Source: Abditibacterium sp. (lineage in GTDB: Bacteria; Armatimonadota; Abditibacteriia; Abditibacteriales; Abditibacteriaceae). Taken from it: 64,000 nt of DNA. The stretch's first letter is position 1. Every line of letters starts with the position of its first letter. A program made the position numbers and the translations under genes. Positions 1 to 9,028 of this stretch are shown piece by piece. Under the pieces are notes generated by a model. The model saw only the letters and a program-made list of their open reading frames with translations. It made no database searches and had not been told where the DNA came from. The stretch spans positions 1 to 64,000 of the forward strand of contig JAUJNG010000025.1 in assembly GCA_030448265.1 (NCBI GenBank), read 5' to 3'.

Positions 1-110
1 CCCCCACCTGTGTTTTCCCGCCCCCCCGCCCCCTCGAATCCCCCACCGGCCTTTTTTTTTTTTGATTTACCTTTTTTTTTTGTGCCGCGGGGGGGCGGTT
101 TGGGTGGGGT
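1..110. other. low-complexity contig edge
   Basis: The first 110 bases are dominated by long C, G and T runs and carry no reading frame or recognisable site. This looks like a low-quality assembly end, not biology. The clpS promoter would have to lie here but cannot be read with confidence. Confidence 0.6.
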
Positions 111-164
111 TATGTCTGTAAAACCGCGCCCCGCGCCGCTACTACTAACCACGGGTTTTCTCCC

Positions 165-515
165 ATGAAATCCGCCTCTTTCACTTCCGAAACCACGACT
201 CTCCCCGAAATTGATCTCGAATCCACCCAGGACGAAAAGTTGTTGTCCGACACGCCCTGGAACGTGGTTTTGCTCGACGATGACTTCCACACTTACGATT
301 ACGTGGTCGAAATGCTAATGGCGATTTTCGGCTACCCGATGCGTCGCGCCTTTAAAATGACCGTGGAAGTCGATACCCGCAAGCGCGTCATCGTGTGGAC
401 GGGCCATCTGGAACGCGCCGAGGCCTACCGCGAACAAATCCACGCCTACGGCGCCGACTGGCGCATGGAAACCTCGAAAGGCTCGATGTCGGCGATTCTG
501 GAGAAAGCGTTATGA
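165..515 (+). CDS. clpS: ATP-dependent Clp protease adaptor ClpS
   Basis: ClpS binds the N-domain of ClpA/ClpC and delivers N-degron substrates to the ClpP protease in the cytosol. The 116-residue product has a variable N-terminal ~28 residues followed by the ClpS fold. The signature WNVVLLDDDFHTYDYVV, the MLMAIFG helix and a later REQIHAYG segment match the family, including the acidic DDD patch and the hydrophobic pocket region used for N-degron recognition. Length is usual for the family (about 100-120). The start at 165 follows a weak leader, and the next ATG would remove part of the flexible arm only. The stop overlaps the next gene's ATG (ATGA), so the two are probably translationally coupled. 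ClpA/ClpP are not in the window. Confidence 0.93.
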   Translation: MKSASFTSETTTLPEIDLESTQDEKLLSDTPWNVVLLDDDFHTYDYVVEMLMAIFGYPMRRAFKMTVEVDTRKRVIVWTGHLERAEAYREQIHAYGADWRMETSKGSMSAILEKAL

Positions 516-1711
516 AACTTCTCGCTCTCTTGTTGTGCGGCCTGTTGGCGACTGGCGCCAGCGCGCAGGAAACGCCGCCCAACGGCTACGACACGCTCAT
601 CGCGGCGGGAAAACTTATCCTGCCAGGCGAAAACGGAGTTCCCTCGGCGGCGGAAAAACTTTCGCCCCAGGAAAATCTGCGTCGCCAGCGCCTCGCCGTC
701 GCGCGCAACGCGCCCGCGCTCAAGCTGCTGCGCGAAGCGTTGCAGCAGCCCATTGAAGTGCCCCTTCCCACTAATTACGGCGATTTAGGCTTCGCGAACC
801 ACGGAAGAGTCCGCGAACTGGCGCGCCTGCTGCGCCAGGAGTCGGATGTCCGCCTCGCCGACGGCGATTTCGCGGGCGCTCTCGATTCGCGCCTGACCGG
901 TCTGGAACTGGGCGCCGTCATCACGCGCGGCGCGCCGCATATCGGCCTGCTGGTCGGCGTGGCGATGGAAGCCGTCGCGCGCCGCGATTTCGAAACCGTC
1001 GCCGCCAAACTCGATGCGACGCAAATTCGCGCTGCCTTCCCACGACTTCGGGCCATCGAAGCGCGCCGCGCCGCGCCCGCCGAAACTCTGCGGGCCGAAA
1101 AACAGACTACTTTCAACCTCACTTCGTCCAGCTTCGCCGAGTTCTTCGCTTCCGATGAAGGGAGAAAGGCTCTCACCACGCCCGAAGGCCGCAACAAGGT
1201 GATGGTGAGCGAGGAAGAAGCGCGTGAACTGCTCGCTCTGACACCCGAAAGCCTCGCCGCGCAAATTTCGGCCGTCTTCGATGCCGCCATCGCGCGCGAG
1301 GTGCTGCCTTATCCGCGCGCAATCAAAGTCGAAGTGCCGCGCGGGTCGAATCGCCTGGTGCAAGTCGCCACCGACCTCTTGCGCCGCGAGTCGACGCGCT
1401 TTGTCTACGAGCGCAACCGCGCCGAAAACCGCCTTCTAGAAGCCGCGCTCGAACTGCGCGCCATTAAGCTCGAAAGCGGCGCCTATCCCGCGACTTTCGC
1501 CGCGCCGCTCGACCCGTTTTCCGATGGCCAGCCGCTCATCTACAAGCGCGACGGCGACAAATATCGGCTCTACAGCATCGGGCCGGACGGTCGCGACGAT
1601 GGCGGCACGCCGATTCAAACCATCGAAACGGATCGAAAAAGCGGCGCCCAAACGGTGACGAAGCGACTCACGCCCGATTCGCGCGGCGATATTTTGGCAC
1701 CGGTGTTTTAA
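512..1711 (+). CDS. exported protein of unknown function
   Basis: The 399-residue product starts with a clear Sec signal peptide (MKLLALLLCGLLATGASAQ, cleavage after ASA). The body is helical and Arg/Ala/Glu-rich. Near residues 330-370 it carries the pattern of a Pro/Asp-rich strand followed by YSIGPDGRDDGGTP. That C-terminal motif recurs in secreted or pseudopilin-like proteins of Planctomycetes and Armatimonadota-type genomes, but no enzymatic role is known to me. The reading frame stays open upstream inside clpS. I chose the ATG at 512 because it gives the signal peptide and overlaps the clpS stop by ATGA. The function is unknown. Confidence 0.8.
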   Translation: MKLLALLLCGLLATGASAQETPPNGYDTLIAAGKLILPGENGVPSAAEKLSPQENLRRQRLAVARNAPALKLLREALQQPIEVPLPTNYGDLGFANHGRVRELARLLRQESDVRLADGDFAGALDSRLTGLELGAVITRGAPHIGLLVGVAMEAVARRDFETVAAKLDATQIRAAFPRLRAIEARRAAPAETLRAEKQTTFNLTSSSFAEFFASDEGRKALTTPEGRNKVMVSEEEARELLALTPESLAAQISAVFDAAIAREVLPYPRAIKVEVPRGSNRLVQVATDLLRRESTRFVYERNRAENRLLEAALELRAIKLESGAYPATFAAPLDPFSDGQPLIYKRDGDKYRLYSIGPDGRDDGGTPIQTIETDRKSGAQTVTKRLTPDSRGDILAPVF

Positions 1712-1762
1712 GCACTGCCCGCGCTCCAAAAGTCGCGCGGTTTGTTAGCTTTTAAAGGGCTT

Positions 1763-3001
1763 ATGGCCACCATCAACGACAATTATCTCAAGCTCAAAGC
1801 CGGTTATCTCTTTCCCGAAATCTCGCGCCGCGTGCGGGTGTGGAGCGAAGACAACCCCGACGCCGCGCCGCGCCTGATTCGCTGCGGCATCGGCGACGTG
1901 ACCGAACCACTGCCGCCCGCCGCTATCGAAGCGCTCAAAAACGCCAGCGACGAACTCGGCGAGCGCGAAACTTTTCGCGGCTACGGGCCGGAGCAGGGCT
2001 ACGAATGGCTGCGCGAAGCGGTCGCGCAGGGCGAATACCGCGACCGAGGGCTGTTTATCGACGCCGACGAGATTTTCATCTCCGACGGCTCCAAATGCGA
2101 CACCGCCAACATCCTCGACATCTTCGGCGACAACAACACCATCGCGGTTTCCGATCCGGTGTATCCGGTTTATGTCGATACCAACGTCATGGCCGGTCAC
2201 ACCGGTGAGGCCGATGCAAGCGGCGCTTACGAAGGACTGGTTTATCTGCCCTGCACGCGCGAAAACGGCTTCGTCGCGCCGCTTCCAGATCAAAAAGTTG
2301 ACCTGATTTACCTCTGTTTTCCCAACAATCCCACCGGCGCTGTCGCCACCAAAGAACAGTTGAAAGAATGGGTCGATTATGCGCTGGAAAACGAGGCCAT
2401 CATTCTGTTTGACGCCGCCTATTCCGATTACATCCGCGATCCCGATTTGCCGCGTTCGATTTACGAAATCGAGGGCGCGCGCGACTGCGCCATCGAGTTT
2501 CGTTCTTTCTCCAAATCAGGCGGCTTCACGGGCGTGAGATGCGCCCTCACCGTCGTGCCGCAGTCGCTTCAGGGCACGACTAAAGACGGCGAGAAGGTCG
2601 CGATTCATCCGCTCTGGCTGCGGCGTTCGACCACCAAGTTCAACGGCGTGTCGTATCCAATTCAGCGCGCGGCGGAGGCGCTTTATTCGCCGCAGGGCAG
2701 GGCGCAGGTCGCGGAATTGGTGGAGCATTACATGGAAAACGCGCGCATTTTGCGCCAGGCGGCGCAGGATGCGGGGCTGGAAACCTTCGGTGGACTCCAC
2801 GCGCCTTATATTTGGGTGGGCGCGCCCGACGGTCTGTCGAGCTGGGACGTGTTCGACCTCATGCTGCGCGAGGCGAATGTGGTTATCACGCCAGGATCGG
2901 GATTTGGGAGTAAGGGCGAAGGCTTTTTCCGCATTTCGGCGTTCAACTCGCGCGAAAACGCGCTTGAAGTCGCGCGGCGCATCGCCCATGTGAAATGGTG
3001 A
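1763..3001 (+). CDS. dapL: LL-diaminopimelate aminotransferase
   Basis: DapL converts tetrahydrodipicolinate plus glutamate directly to LL-diaminopimelate, feeding lysine and peptidoglycan synthesis and bypassing DapD/C/E. The 412-residue PLP fold-type I enzyme shows the DapL N-terminus ([16 protein letters not shown]), the GYGPEQGY substrate loop, [10 protein letters not shown], the [10 protein letters not shown] motif and the PLP-lysine motif [12 protein letters not shown]. Family length is about 410. An upstream TTG at 1742 is possible, but the ATG at 1763 is preceded by AAAGGGC and matches the conserved N-terminus. A long hairpin repeat starts 6 bp after the stop. The pathway is common in Chlamydiae, plants, Cyanobacteria and several environmental phyla. 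Confidence 0.95.
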   Translation: MATINDNYLKLKAGYLFPEISRRVRVWSEDNPDAAPRLIRCGIGDVTEPLPPAAIEALKNASDELGERETFRGYGPEQGYEWLREAVAQGEYRDRGLFIDADEIFISDGSKCDTANILDIFGDNNTIAVSDPVYPVYVDTNVMAGHTGEADASGAYEGLVYLPCTRENGFVAPLPDQKVDLIYLCFPNNPTGAVATKEQLKEWVDYALENEAIILFDAAYSDYIRDPDLPRSIYEIEGARDCAIEFRSFSKSGGFTGVRCALTVVPQSLQGTTKDGEKVAIHPLWLRRSTTKFNGVSYPIQRAAEALYSPQGRAQVAELVEHYMENARILRQAAQDAGLETFGGLHAPYIWVGAPDGLSSWDVFDLMLREANVVITPGSGFGSKGEGFFRISAFNSRENALEVARRIAHVKW

Positions 3002-3006
3002 GGAAT

Positions 3007-3093
3007 AGCCACAGAGAACACAGAGGACACACAGAGAGGCACAGAGAAATTCAATTAACCTTCTCTGTGCCTCTCTGTGTGTTCTCTGTGGCT
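3007..3093. repeat. CACAGAGA-family inverted repeat (copy 1)
   Basis: An imperfect inverted repeat with arms of about 33-42 bp (left arm 3007-3048, right arm 3061-3093) built from CACAGAG units. It starts 6 bp after the dapL stop and ends 9 bp before the lutA start. Transcribed, it would fold into one long hairpin. Related copies occur at least ten more times in the window. Confidence 0.9.
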
Positions 3094-3101
3094 AAAACAA
3101 C

Positions 3102-3821
3102 ATGAAAATAACGCTGTTCATTCCCTGTTTCGTCGATTCGTTCTACCCGCAAACGGGCCGCGCGATGGTGCGAATCTTCGAGAAACTGGGGCACACGCTC
3201 GATTACAAGCCGCAACTGACGTGCTGCGGCCAGCCGCCCTTCAACGCCGGATACTGGGATGAATCGCGCCAAATCGCGGTGAAAGTTTTGGATGCGTTGG
3301 GCGATGCGGAGCGCGTTGTGATTCCGTCCGGCTCGTGCGGCGCGATGCTCAAGGTGTTTTACAACGAACTTTTCATTGGCACGCCGCGCGAAGCCGACGC
3401 GCGCGCGCTGGGCGAAAAAACTTTTGAGTTTTCTGATTTTCTGGTCAACGAACTGGGCGTGACCGACATCGGCGCCAAATTCCCGCACGCGGTGACGTGG
3501 CACGATGGCTGTCACGGCCTGCGCGAACTGGGCATCAAAACCGAGCCGCGCGCGCTTTTGGAAAACGTCGAGGGCCTGGAACTGCGCGAAATGGGCGAGG
3601 CGGCGACGTGCTGCGGTTTCGGCGGATTGTTTTCGGCCAAATTTCCTTCAATCAGCGTGGCGATGGGGCAGGTCAAGACTAAATCGGCGCTCGAAACCGG
3701 CACCAAATACATCGTTTCCAACGATGGAAGCTGTCTGATGCACATTCAGGGCGTTTTAGACAGGGAAAAACGTGGGATGAAGTGTTTGCATCTCGCGGAA
3801 GTGTTGAATCAAGGTTGGTGA
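3102..3821 (+). CDS. lutA: lactate utilization protein A (CCG-domain Fe-S protein)
   Basis: LutA is one of three subunits of the LutABC iron-sulfur complex that oxidises L-lactate to pyruvate. The 239-residue product (usual ~240) has two CCG cysteine-rich domains: a first with CCGQPPFNAG around residue 41 and GSCGAML, and a second with DGCHGLRELG and ATCCGFGG near residue 170. It is the first gene of lutA-lutB-(insert)-lutC. No Shine-Dalgarno sequence is visible upstream, because the right arm of a long hairpin ends 9 bp before the ATG. The hairpin or a leaderless start may therefore affect initiation. Confidence 0.93.
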   Translation: MKITLFIPCFVDSFYPQTGRAMVRIFEKLGHTLDYKPQLTCCGQPPFNAGYWDESRQIAVKVLDALGDAERVVIPSGSCGAMLKVFYNELFIGTPREADARALGEKTFEFSDFLVNELGVTDIGAKFPHAVTWHDGCHGLRELGIKTEPRALLENVEGLELREMGEAATCCGFGGLFSAKFPSISVAMGQVKTKSALETGTKYIVSNDGSCLMHIQGVLDREKRGMKCLHLAEVLNQGW

Positions 3822-3824
3822 CAA

Positions 3825-3953
3825 AATAGGACGCTAACTCTGTTCGCCACCTGCGGACGCAATGCCTTCGGCAGACGCTACTTTTCAAATGAAAAACGTT
3901 GTGTCGGCGAAGCCGTAGCGTCCGCAGGTGGCGAACAGAGTTAGCGTCCTATT
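3825..3953. repeat. inverted repeat between lutA and lutB
   Basis: Near-perfect arms of about 35 bp (left from 3825, right 3918-3953) carry GGACGCTAACTCTGTTCGCC and its complement. An inner module has smaller stems. It begins 4 bp after the lutA stop and ends 6 bp before the lutB ATG, so it fills the whole intergenic space. It belongs to a different sequence family from the CACAGAGA repeats. Confidence 0.9.
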
Positions 3954-3959
3954 CTAAAC

Positions 3960-5438
3960 ATGGCTATTGCACCCGAAAAAATTGAAGTTCCGGCTGGCTC
4001 CGGCGCGGCGCACGACGATAATTTTCATAATCCGCCTGAAAAACCCTCGGCGCAGTTTCATCACGATGCCGACGAAAAAACGGCGGATTTGCGTCACCGC
4101 GAGCTGATTCAAAGCGCGCTGGGCAAATACTACGTCGCGCGAGCGGGTAAGCAGTCGAAGTTCCAAAACTGGGGCGCGGCCCGACAAACCGCCGCCGAAG
4201 TGAAATGGGAAGCTGTCGGGCATCTCGACCAGTATCTGCGCGAATTTGAAGAGAAAATCACCGCGCGCGGCACGAAGGTGTTCTGGGCCTCGACCGAAGA
4301 AGAGGCGCGCGATTATATCGTCGGCGTTATCAAGGACGCGGGCGCGCGGCGCATTATCAAGTCGAAAACTATGACCGGCGAAGAGATTCATCTCAACGCG
4401 GCGCTCGAAAAAGAAGGCTTTGAAGTTGCCGAATCGGATTTGGGCGAATACATCGTGCAACTACGCGAGGAAGCGCCCTATCATTTCGTTTTTCCGGCCA
4501 TGCACCTTTCGCGCGGCGAGATTTCCGACTTGTTCAGGGAAAAACTCGGCACGGCGGCGACCGATTCGCCCGAAGAACTCACCATGATCGCGCGCGAAGT
4601 GATGCGCGAAAAATATATCGCGGCGGATGTCGGAATTTCGGGCGGCAACTTCGCCATCGCCGAAACCGGTATGATTTCCATCACCGAAAACGAGGGCAAC
4701 GCGCGGCTTTCGGTGTCGCTGCCCAAAATTCATATCGCCATCATGGGCATCGAAAAAGTGCTGCCCAAAATGAGCGATTTAGCCCTTTTTCTCCCGATGC
4801 TGGCGACGGCGGGCGCGGGACAGGCGCTCACCGGCTACAACACGCTTTTGGGCGGCCCGAAACAAGAGGGCGAAATTGACGGGCCGCAGGAGTTTCACGT
4901 CGTGTTGCTCGACAACGGGCGCACCAAACTTCTCGCCGATCCCGAACAGCGCGACGCGCTTTCCTGCATTCGCTGCGGGGCGTGTTTGAATGTGTGCCCG
5001 ATTTTCAAAAACGTCGGCGGGCATACCTACGGCACGACCTATCAAGGCCCGATTGGAAGCGTGATCACGCCGCATTTCAAGGAAATGCAGACCTGGAAGC
5101 ATCTTTCCAGCGCGTCGAGTCTGTGCGGCGCCTGCACCGAAACCTGTCCGGTCAAAATCGATCTGGCGCATCATCTGTTGCAAAACCGGCGCAACGCGGC
5201 AACTCAAAAACCGGTGTGGTGGGAAAAATGGGCGATGAAAGGTTTCGCGTGGTTCATGAACCAGCCGAGGTTGTATCGTCTGGCGCTGAAACTGGCGCCG
5301 CTCGCGCAGGCGTTTCACCCGCTTGTCAAGGGGCGCAGACTCGACCCGCTTTATGTGTGGACGGCGGGGCGCGAGTTTCCCAAAGTCAAACGCGAAACTT
5401 TCAAGGATTTCTGGGCCAAAAGGGGGAATTTGGGATGA
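3960..5438 (+). CDS. lutB: lactate utilization protein B (ferredoxin-type LUD protein)
   Basis: LutB is the large Fe-S subunit of the LutABC L-lactate oxidase. The 492-residue product combines an LUD domain (about residues 80-310, with KSKTMTGEEIHLN and the glycine-rich GISGGNFAIAETG) with a ferredoxin-like segment holding two [4Fe-4S] motifs, CIRCGACLNVCP near 335 and CGACTETCP near 385. The C-terminal helical tail is typical. The start codon lies 6 bp after a hairpin repeat and lacks a clear ribosome-binding site. The N-terminal ~40 residues are longer than in the Bacillus protein. Its stop overlaps the start of the next gene. Confidence 0.93.
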   Translation: MAIAPEKIEVPAGSGAAHDDNFHNPPEKPSAQFHHDADEKTADLRHRELIQSALGKYYVARAGKQSKFQNWGAARQTAAEVKWEAVGHLDQYLREFEEKITARGTKVFWASTEEEARDYIVGVIKDAGARRIIKSKTMTGEEIHLNAALEKEGFEVAESDLGEYIVQLREEAPYHFVFPAMHLSRGEISDLFREKLGTAATDSPEELTMIAREVMREKYIAADVGISGGNFAIAETGMISITENEGNARLSVSLPKIHIAIMGIEKVLPKMSDLALFLPMLATAGAGQALTGYNTLLGGPKQEGEIDGPQEFHVVLLDNGRTKLLADPEQRDALSCIRCGACLNVCPIFKNVGGHTYGTTYQGPIGSVITPHFKEMQTWKHLSSASSLCGACTETCPVKIDLAHHLLQNRRNAATQKPVWWEKWAMKGFAWFMNQPRLYRLALKLAPLAQAFHPLVKGRRLDPLYVWTAGREFPKVKRETFKDFWAKRGNLG

Positions 5439-5980
5439 GAAACCACTTCAAAAACAAACAAAATATGTGTGCCCAAAGGCGAACGGGTTGGATTAGTGCG
5501 GTTGCGGCGCTCTTTTTAGGGGGCGTTATGCTTGATTCGTTCGCTCAAAAGTCAAACACTCCTTTAGTAGGCAACTGGCTTTATTCGGATCAAAAGGGAA
5601 CTGAAAGCCGCATGGTTTTGTATCCTGATGGCTATTTTGTTATTGCAACTCAATTTGCCGGTATCAAAGGCACCTACGTGAAAAGAGGCCGATATTCGAC
5701 GCGAAATAATCGTTTGTCAGCTGTATACACGATCCAAGGTTCTGAGTTTCCTTTTGTTAATAGAAACAACTATGTTGGAACCACTATAGATTATTATGTG
5801 GTGCAGAAAGGGAAACTTCAGTATCTGGGTGCGCGGATCTATTTTAAAAGCAAAGATGGCTTGCAGAAGGGAACGATGACCAACAGGCGCGCTAAACGAG
5901 ATGTAAATTTCGTGAGGGGGTCAAAGCAGAAAGGGAATATTTTCTTGCGATCATTTATGCAGAGAAGGCAACTGACTTAA
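5435..5980 (+). CDS. small exported protein inserted in the lut operon
   Basis: The 181-residue product has a basic N-terminus and a hydrophobic segment (WISAVAALFLGGVMLDSFAQ), consistent with a Sec signal peptide. A beta-rich region follows (LVGNWLYSDQKGTESRMVLY, then GTYVKRGRYSTRNNRLSAVY), reminiscent of small lipocalin-like or calycin secreted proteins. That resemblance is weak and I assign no function. The ATG at 5435 overlaps the lutB stop (ATGA); a second possible ATG is at 5465. Its base composition is visibly more AT-rich than lutB or lutC, with codons such as TTA, ATA and AAA, suggesting recent acquisition into the operon. Confidence 0.75.
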   Translation: MRNHFKNKQNMCAQRRTGWISAVAALFLGGVMLDSFAQKSNTPLVGNWLYSDQKGTESRMVLYPDGYFVIATQFAGIKGTYVKRGRYSTRNNRLSAVYTIQGSEFPFVNRNNYVGTTIDYYVVQKGKLQYLGARIYFKSKDGLQKGTMTNRRAKRDVNFVRGSKQKGNIFLRSFMQRRQLT

Positions 5981-6000
5981 CTCAAATTATTGAGAAAACT

Positions 6001-6735
6001 ATGCCAACTCCAACTTCATCCCGCGAAGCGATTTTAAGCGCGATTCGCCGCGCCCTCGCCGTTCCCGCGCCCAAACCTGGCCATCACGCGGGCGAAAGCG
6101 AGCCGCAGCAGGAGCCGCAGTTCGAAAACACCTTTTCGATTTTAGGGCAGGAAGCCGCGACATCGCAAAAACGCACCTGGCTGCCGCCGGTCGGCGAAAG
6201 CTGGGACGAATGGGCCGATTTATTCGCCGCTAATTCGCTCGATTTGAAAACGCAGTGGATCTTGTGCGCCGATGAAGCCGATTTGAAAACCCAACTCGAA
6301 AAGTTGAAGAGTGAAAACGGCTGGAAGAAAATCGGTTTGCATCGCGGCGAGTTGACCGATTTGGCGGCGGAGACTTTAGGTTTAGAGAATCTTTACGTCG
6401 ATGGCGGCTACGACGCGCACGAACTGGAAAAATGCGACGCTGGAATCACGCAGTGCGATGCGCTCGTGGCGCAAACCGGCAGCATCCTAAGCACCAACAA
6501 AAGCGCGGGCGGGCGGGTTTTGTCGATATTGCCGCCGCATCACGTCGTCATCGCGCGGCGCGAGCAGCTTTTGCCCGATTTACCCGCCGCGTTCGAACTA
6601 ATGCAGCAGAAATACGGCGACAAATATCCGAGTTTGATGGGCTTTATCACCGGCCCCAGTCGCACCGGCGACATCGAGCGCATTCTGGTTTTGGGCGCGC
6701 ACGGGCCGAAGAAATTGACGATTTTGTGTGTTTGA
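6001..6735 (+). CDS. lutC: lactate utilization protein C (LUD domain)
   Basis: LutC completes the LutABC L-lactate oxidation complex. The 244-residue product (family 220-240) shows the LUD-domain pattern: AGITQCDALVAQTGSIL near residue 150, then LSILPPHHVVIARREQLLPDL, and GPSRTGDIERILVLGAHGP at the C-terminus, which is diagnostic for LutC/YkgG. It follows the inserted exported gene by 20 bp and precedes the GH127-like gene by 11 bp, so all may share one transcript. Confidence 0.93.
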   Translation: MPTPTSSREAILSAIRRALAVPAPKPGHHAGESEPQQEPQFENTFSILGQEAATSQKRTWLPPVGESWDEWADLFAANSLDLKTQWILCADEADLKTQLEKLKSENGWKKIGLHRGELTDLAAETLGLENLYVDGGYDAHELEKCDAGITQCDALVAQTGSILSTNKSAGGRVLSILPPHHVVIARREQLLPDLPAAFELMQQKYGDKYPSLMGFITGPSRTGDIERILVLGAHGPKKLTILCV

Positions 6736-6746
6736 ACGATTTTTCC

Positions 6747-8600
6747 ATGACGACATCCACTTTTCAAACCTTGCCGCTCGGCTCGATTCGCCCGACCGGT
6801 TGGCTCCGAAATCAGCTAGAAATTCAGGCCGGCGGCTTGAGCGGCCATTAGGACGAATTTTGGCCCCCAATTGCTGATTCGCGCTGGATCGGCGGCGAGG
6901 CCGAAGGCTGGGAGCGCGGCCCCTACTGGCTCGATGGCGTGATTCCGCTCGCCAATTTGCTCGATGACGCGGCCTTGAAAGGGAAAATCACGCGCTGGAT
7001 CGACGCCATTTTAGAGCGCCAGCATCCCAACGGCTGGCTCGGCGACAAAGAAGACCCGCACGAGGGTTCGGGCGAAACCAGTCTTGATCCCTGGCCGCTT
7101 TTCGTGGTGTTCAAGGCCCTGGCGCAGTGGCACGAAGCGACAGGAGACGCGCGCATTTTGCCCGCCATGTCGCGCGCTATGGGGCGCATCGACGCGCTTC
7201 TGGATGAAAAATCGCTGCAATATTGGGCCAAAATGCGCTGGCCGGAACTGGCGCTGAGCGTTTTGTGGCTTTACGACCGCACCGGCGAAGAACATTTGCC
7301 GGATTTGGCGCGCAAAGCCCAAAAACAGGGCTACGATTGGCGCGCTCACTTCGCCGATTTCCAGTTCACCCAGAAACAGACGCAGTGGACGCTGGAAAAT
7401 CACGTCGTCAACCAGGCGATGGCGCTCAAGGAAACGGCAGTGGCGTTTCGCTTAGGTGGCGACGAAACGCGGCGCCGCAGCGAGGCGGAACTGGCTCTCA
7501 AATGGATGCGGGTTCTCGATGAGTGGCACGGCCAGGCCAACGGCTTGTTTTCGGGCGACGAAAGTCTGGCGGGGCGCTCGCCTTCGCAGGGCAGCGAGCT
7601 TTGCTCGGTCGTGGAATATGCGTTTTCGCTGGAAATTCTGAGCGCGACGTTTGGCGAGGCGCGTTTCGGCGACCGGCTGGAGCGCATCGTTTTTAACGCG
7701 CTTCCGGCGACGTTTAAACCCGATATGTGGGCGCATCAATACGTGCAACAGGCCAATCAGGTGGTGTGCAAAGAGTGCGAGCCGCGCGTTTACACCAACA
7801 ATTACGCCGACGCCAACATCTTCGGTCTGGAGCCGAATTTCGGCTGCTGCACCGCCAATATGCATCAGGGCTGGCCCAAATTCGCCGCGCATTTGTGGGC
7901 GCGAGCGGAAGACGGATTGGCGGCGCTCGCATACGCGCCCTGTGAAGTGGAAACCGTTATCGAGGGCCAACGGGTGCGCGTCGAGGTCGAAACCGAGTAT
8001 CCGTTTCGAGACGAAGTTTCGATTTCGGTCTGGGCCGAAAATCTCTTGGAGTTTGCGCTTTATCTGCGCGTTCCGGCCTGGTGCCGCGAAGCCCGTTTCA
8101 AAGTGGACGACGCGGAAACGGCCTTGGAAGCTGGATTCCATCGCGTGCATCGCGTGTGGAGCGGGCAAACGCATTTGCAACTCTTTTTGAGCGTCGATGT
8201 GGAATGGCAGCAGCGGCCCAATGGCGCAGTTGCGCTGCAACGCGGCCCGCTGGTTTTCGCGCTTCCCGTCGCAAAAGAGTGGCGCCACCTGCGCGGTGAG
8301 GAGCCGCATGCCGACTGGGAAGTCCATCCCCGCGCGGCGTGGAATTACGCGCTGAAAAGCGAAAATCAAGACCTCAACCTCGATTTTTCGCCCCTGAGCG
8401 ACTGTCCTTTTTCGCCCCAAGGCGCGCCGCTTCACCTGCAGGTTCGGGGGCGCCGCGCGCCCGACTGGGAGTTGCTCGACAACGCCGCCGCGCCGCCGCC
8501 AAATCCGCTTCACTCCCAGGAGCCATCCGAAACTTTGACCCTGATTCCCTACGGCTGCACCAACCTGCGCGTCACGGAATTTCCCGTTGCTCAATTATAA
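6747..8600 (+). pseudogene. GH127-like beta-L-arabinofuranosidase with an in-frame amber codon
   Basis: The 617-codon frame matches the GH127/DUF1680 family, which removes beta-L-arabinofuranose from arabinan or glycoprotein side chains. It starts MTTSTFQTLPLGSIRPTGWL and later has ERGPYWLDGVIPLA, SGETSLDPWP, ENHVVNQAMALKE, and the cysteine-rich metal/active-site region with ECEPRVYTNN and FGCCTANMHQGWPK. At 6849-6851 the codon is TAG inside GH-x-DEFW, where the family normally has Leu, so a TTG or CTG changed to TAG. Everything after it (from GACGAA) is intact and in frame to 8600. Translation could restart at an internal ATG (6939), but that would lose conserved N-terminal sequence. It is a very young pseudogene, a sequencing error, or a suppressed stop. 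Confidence 0.85.
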
Positions 8601-8613
8601 AAATTGCGAAACC

Positions 8614-8648
8614 AAAAGGGGCCGCACCTCAGAGGTGCGGCCCCTTTT
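8614..8648 (+). terminator. rho-independent terminator after the GH127-like gene
   Basis: A perfect hairpin with arms AAAAGGGGCCGCACCTC and its complement, loop AG, ends in TTTT. It lies 13 bp after the stop at 8600. Confidence 0.8.
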
Positions 8649-8688
8649 CGCGACGCGATTAGAGCGGTTTTCAAATGAAATAACGGTT

Positions 8689-8718
8689 GGTAGGGACATG
8701 GCAGGCCATGTCCCTACC
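8689..8718. repeat. short palindrome
   Basis: An almost perfect 30-bp palindrome (GGTAGGGACATGGC and complement) between the terminator and the convergent GNAT gene. It may act as a terminator stem for the minus-strand gene or be a remnant of a hairpin repeat. Confidence 0.6.
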
Positions 8719-8751
8719 AACGAGCGCGGAGCAACTCAAACGAGAACCGCT

Positions 8752-9021
8752 TTAAGCGCGCAAGTCGTGAGTTTCGGGATGTTTTTGGAGATAAGCCGCC
8801 ATAAACGAACACTGGGGCACGATTTTTAAATTCTCGCGCCGCGCGTGTGCCACGACCTGCGCCGCCAATGCCGAAGCCACACCGCCGCCGCGCAGTTGAG
8901 GCGGCACGATGATGTGCGTGACGGTCATCACATCGCCGTTCAAATGGTAGTCGGCGACGGCAATTTGGCCGTCTTTTTCGGATTGGAAACGACTTCGTGA
9001 AGGGTTGTTGGTGATGTTCAT
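8752..9021 (-). CDS. small GNAT-family N-acetyltransferase (YidJ/COG2388 type)
   Basis: The 89-residue product is a minimal GNAT protein of the COG2388 type. It shows DGQIAVADYHLNGDVMTVTHIIV, then the acetyl-CoA loop PPQLRGGGVASALAAQVV (Q/R-x-x-G-x-G/A), then the VPQCSFMAAYLQKHPE tail typical of this subfamily. The substrate is unknown. It is a single gene on the minus strand, convergent with the GH127-like gene. A family-B hairpin repeat begins 8 bp upstream of its start, so the promoter lies inside or beyond that repeat. Confidence 0.85.
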   Translation of the reverse strand: MNITNNPSRSRFQSEKDGQIAVADYHLNGDVMTVTHIIVPPQLRGGGVASALAAQVVAHARRENLKIVPQCSFMAAYLQKHPETHDLRA

Positions 9022-9028
9022 AATTTTC

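Noticed and set aside
6849-6851. Amber codon considered as programmed recoding (pyrrolysine or readthrough)
   Set aside because: TAG terminates normal genes here (phosphodiesterase gene at 44798, ruvA at 13655), the family has Leu at this place, and there is no stem-loop or pyl gene nearby.
7452-8594. Antisense ORF (380 codons) opposite the GH127-like gene
   Set aside because: The plus strand carries clear family motifs throughout; the minus-strand frame has none and no ribosome-binding site.
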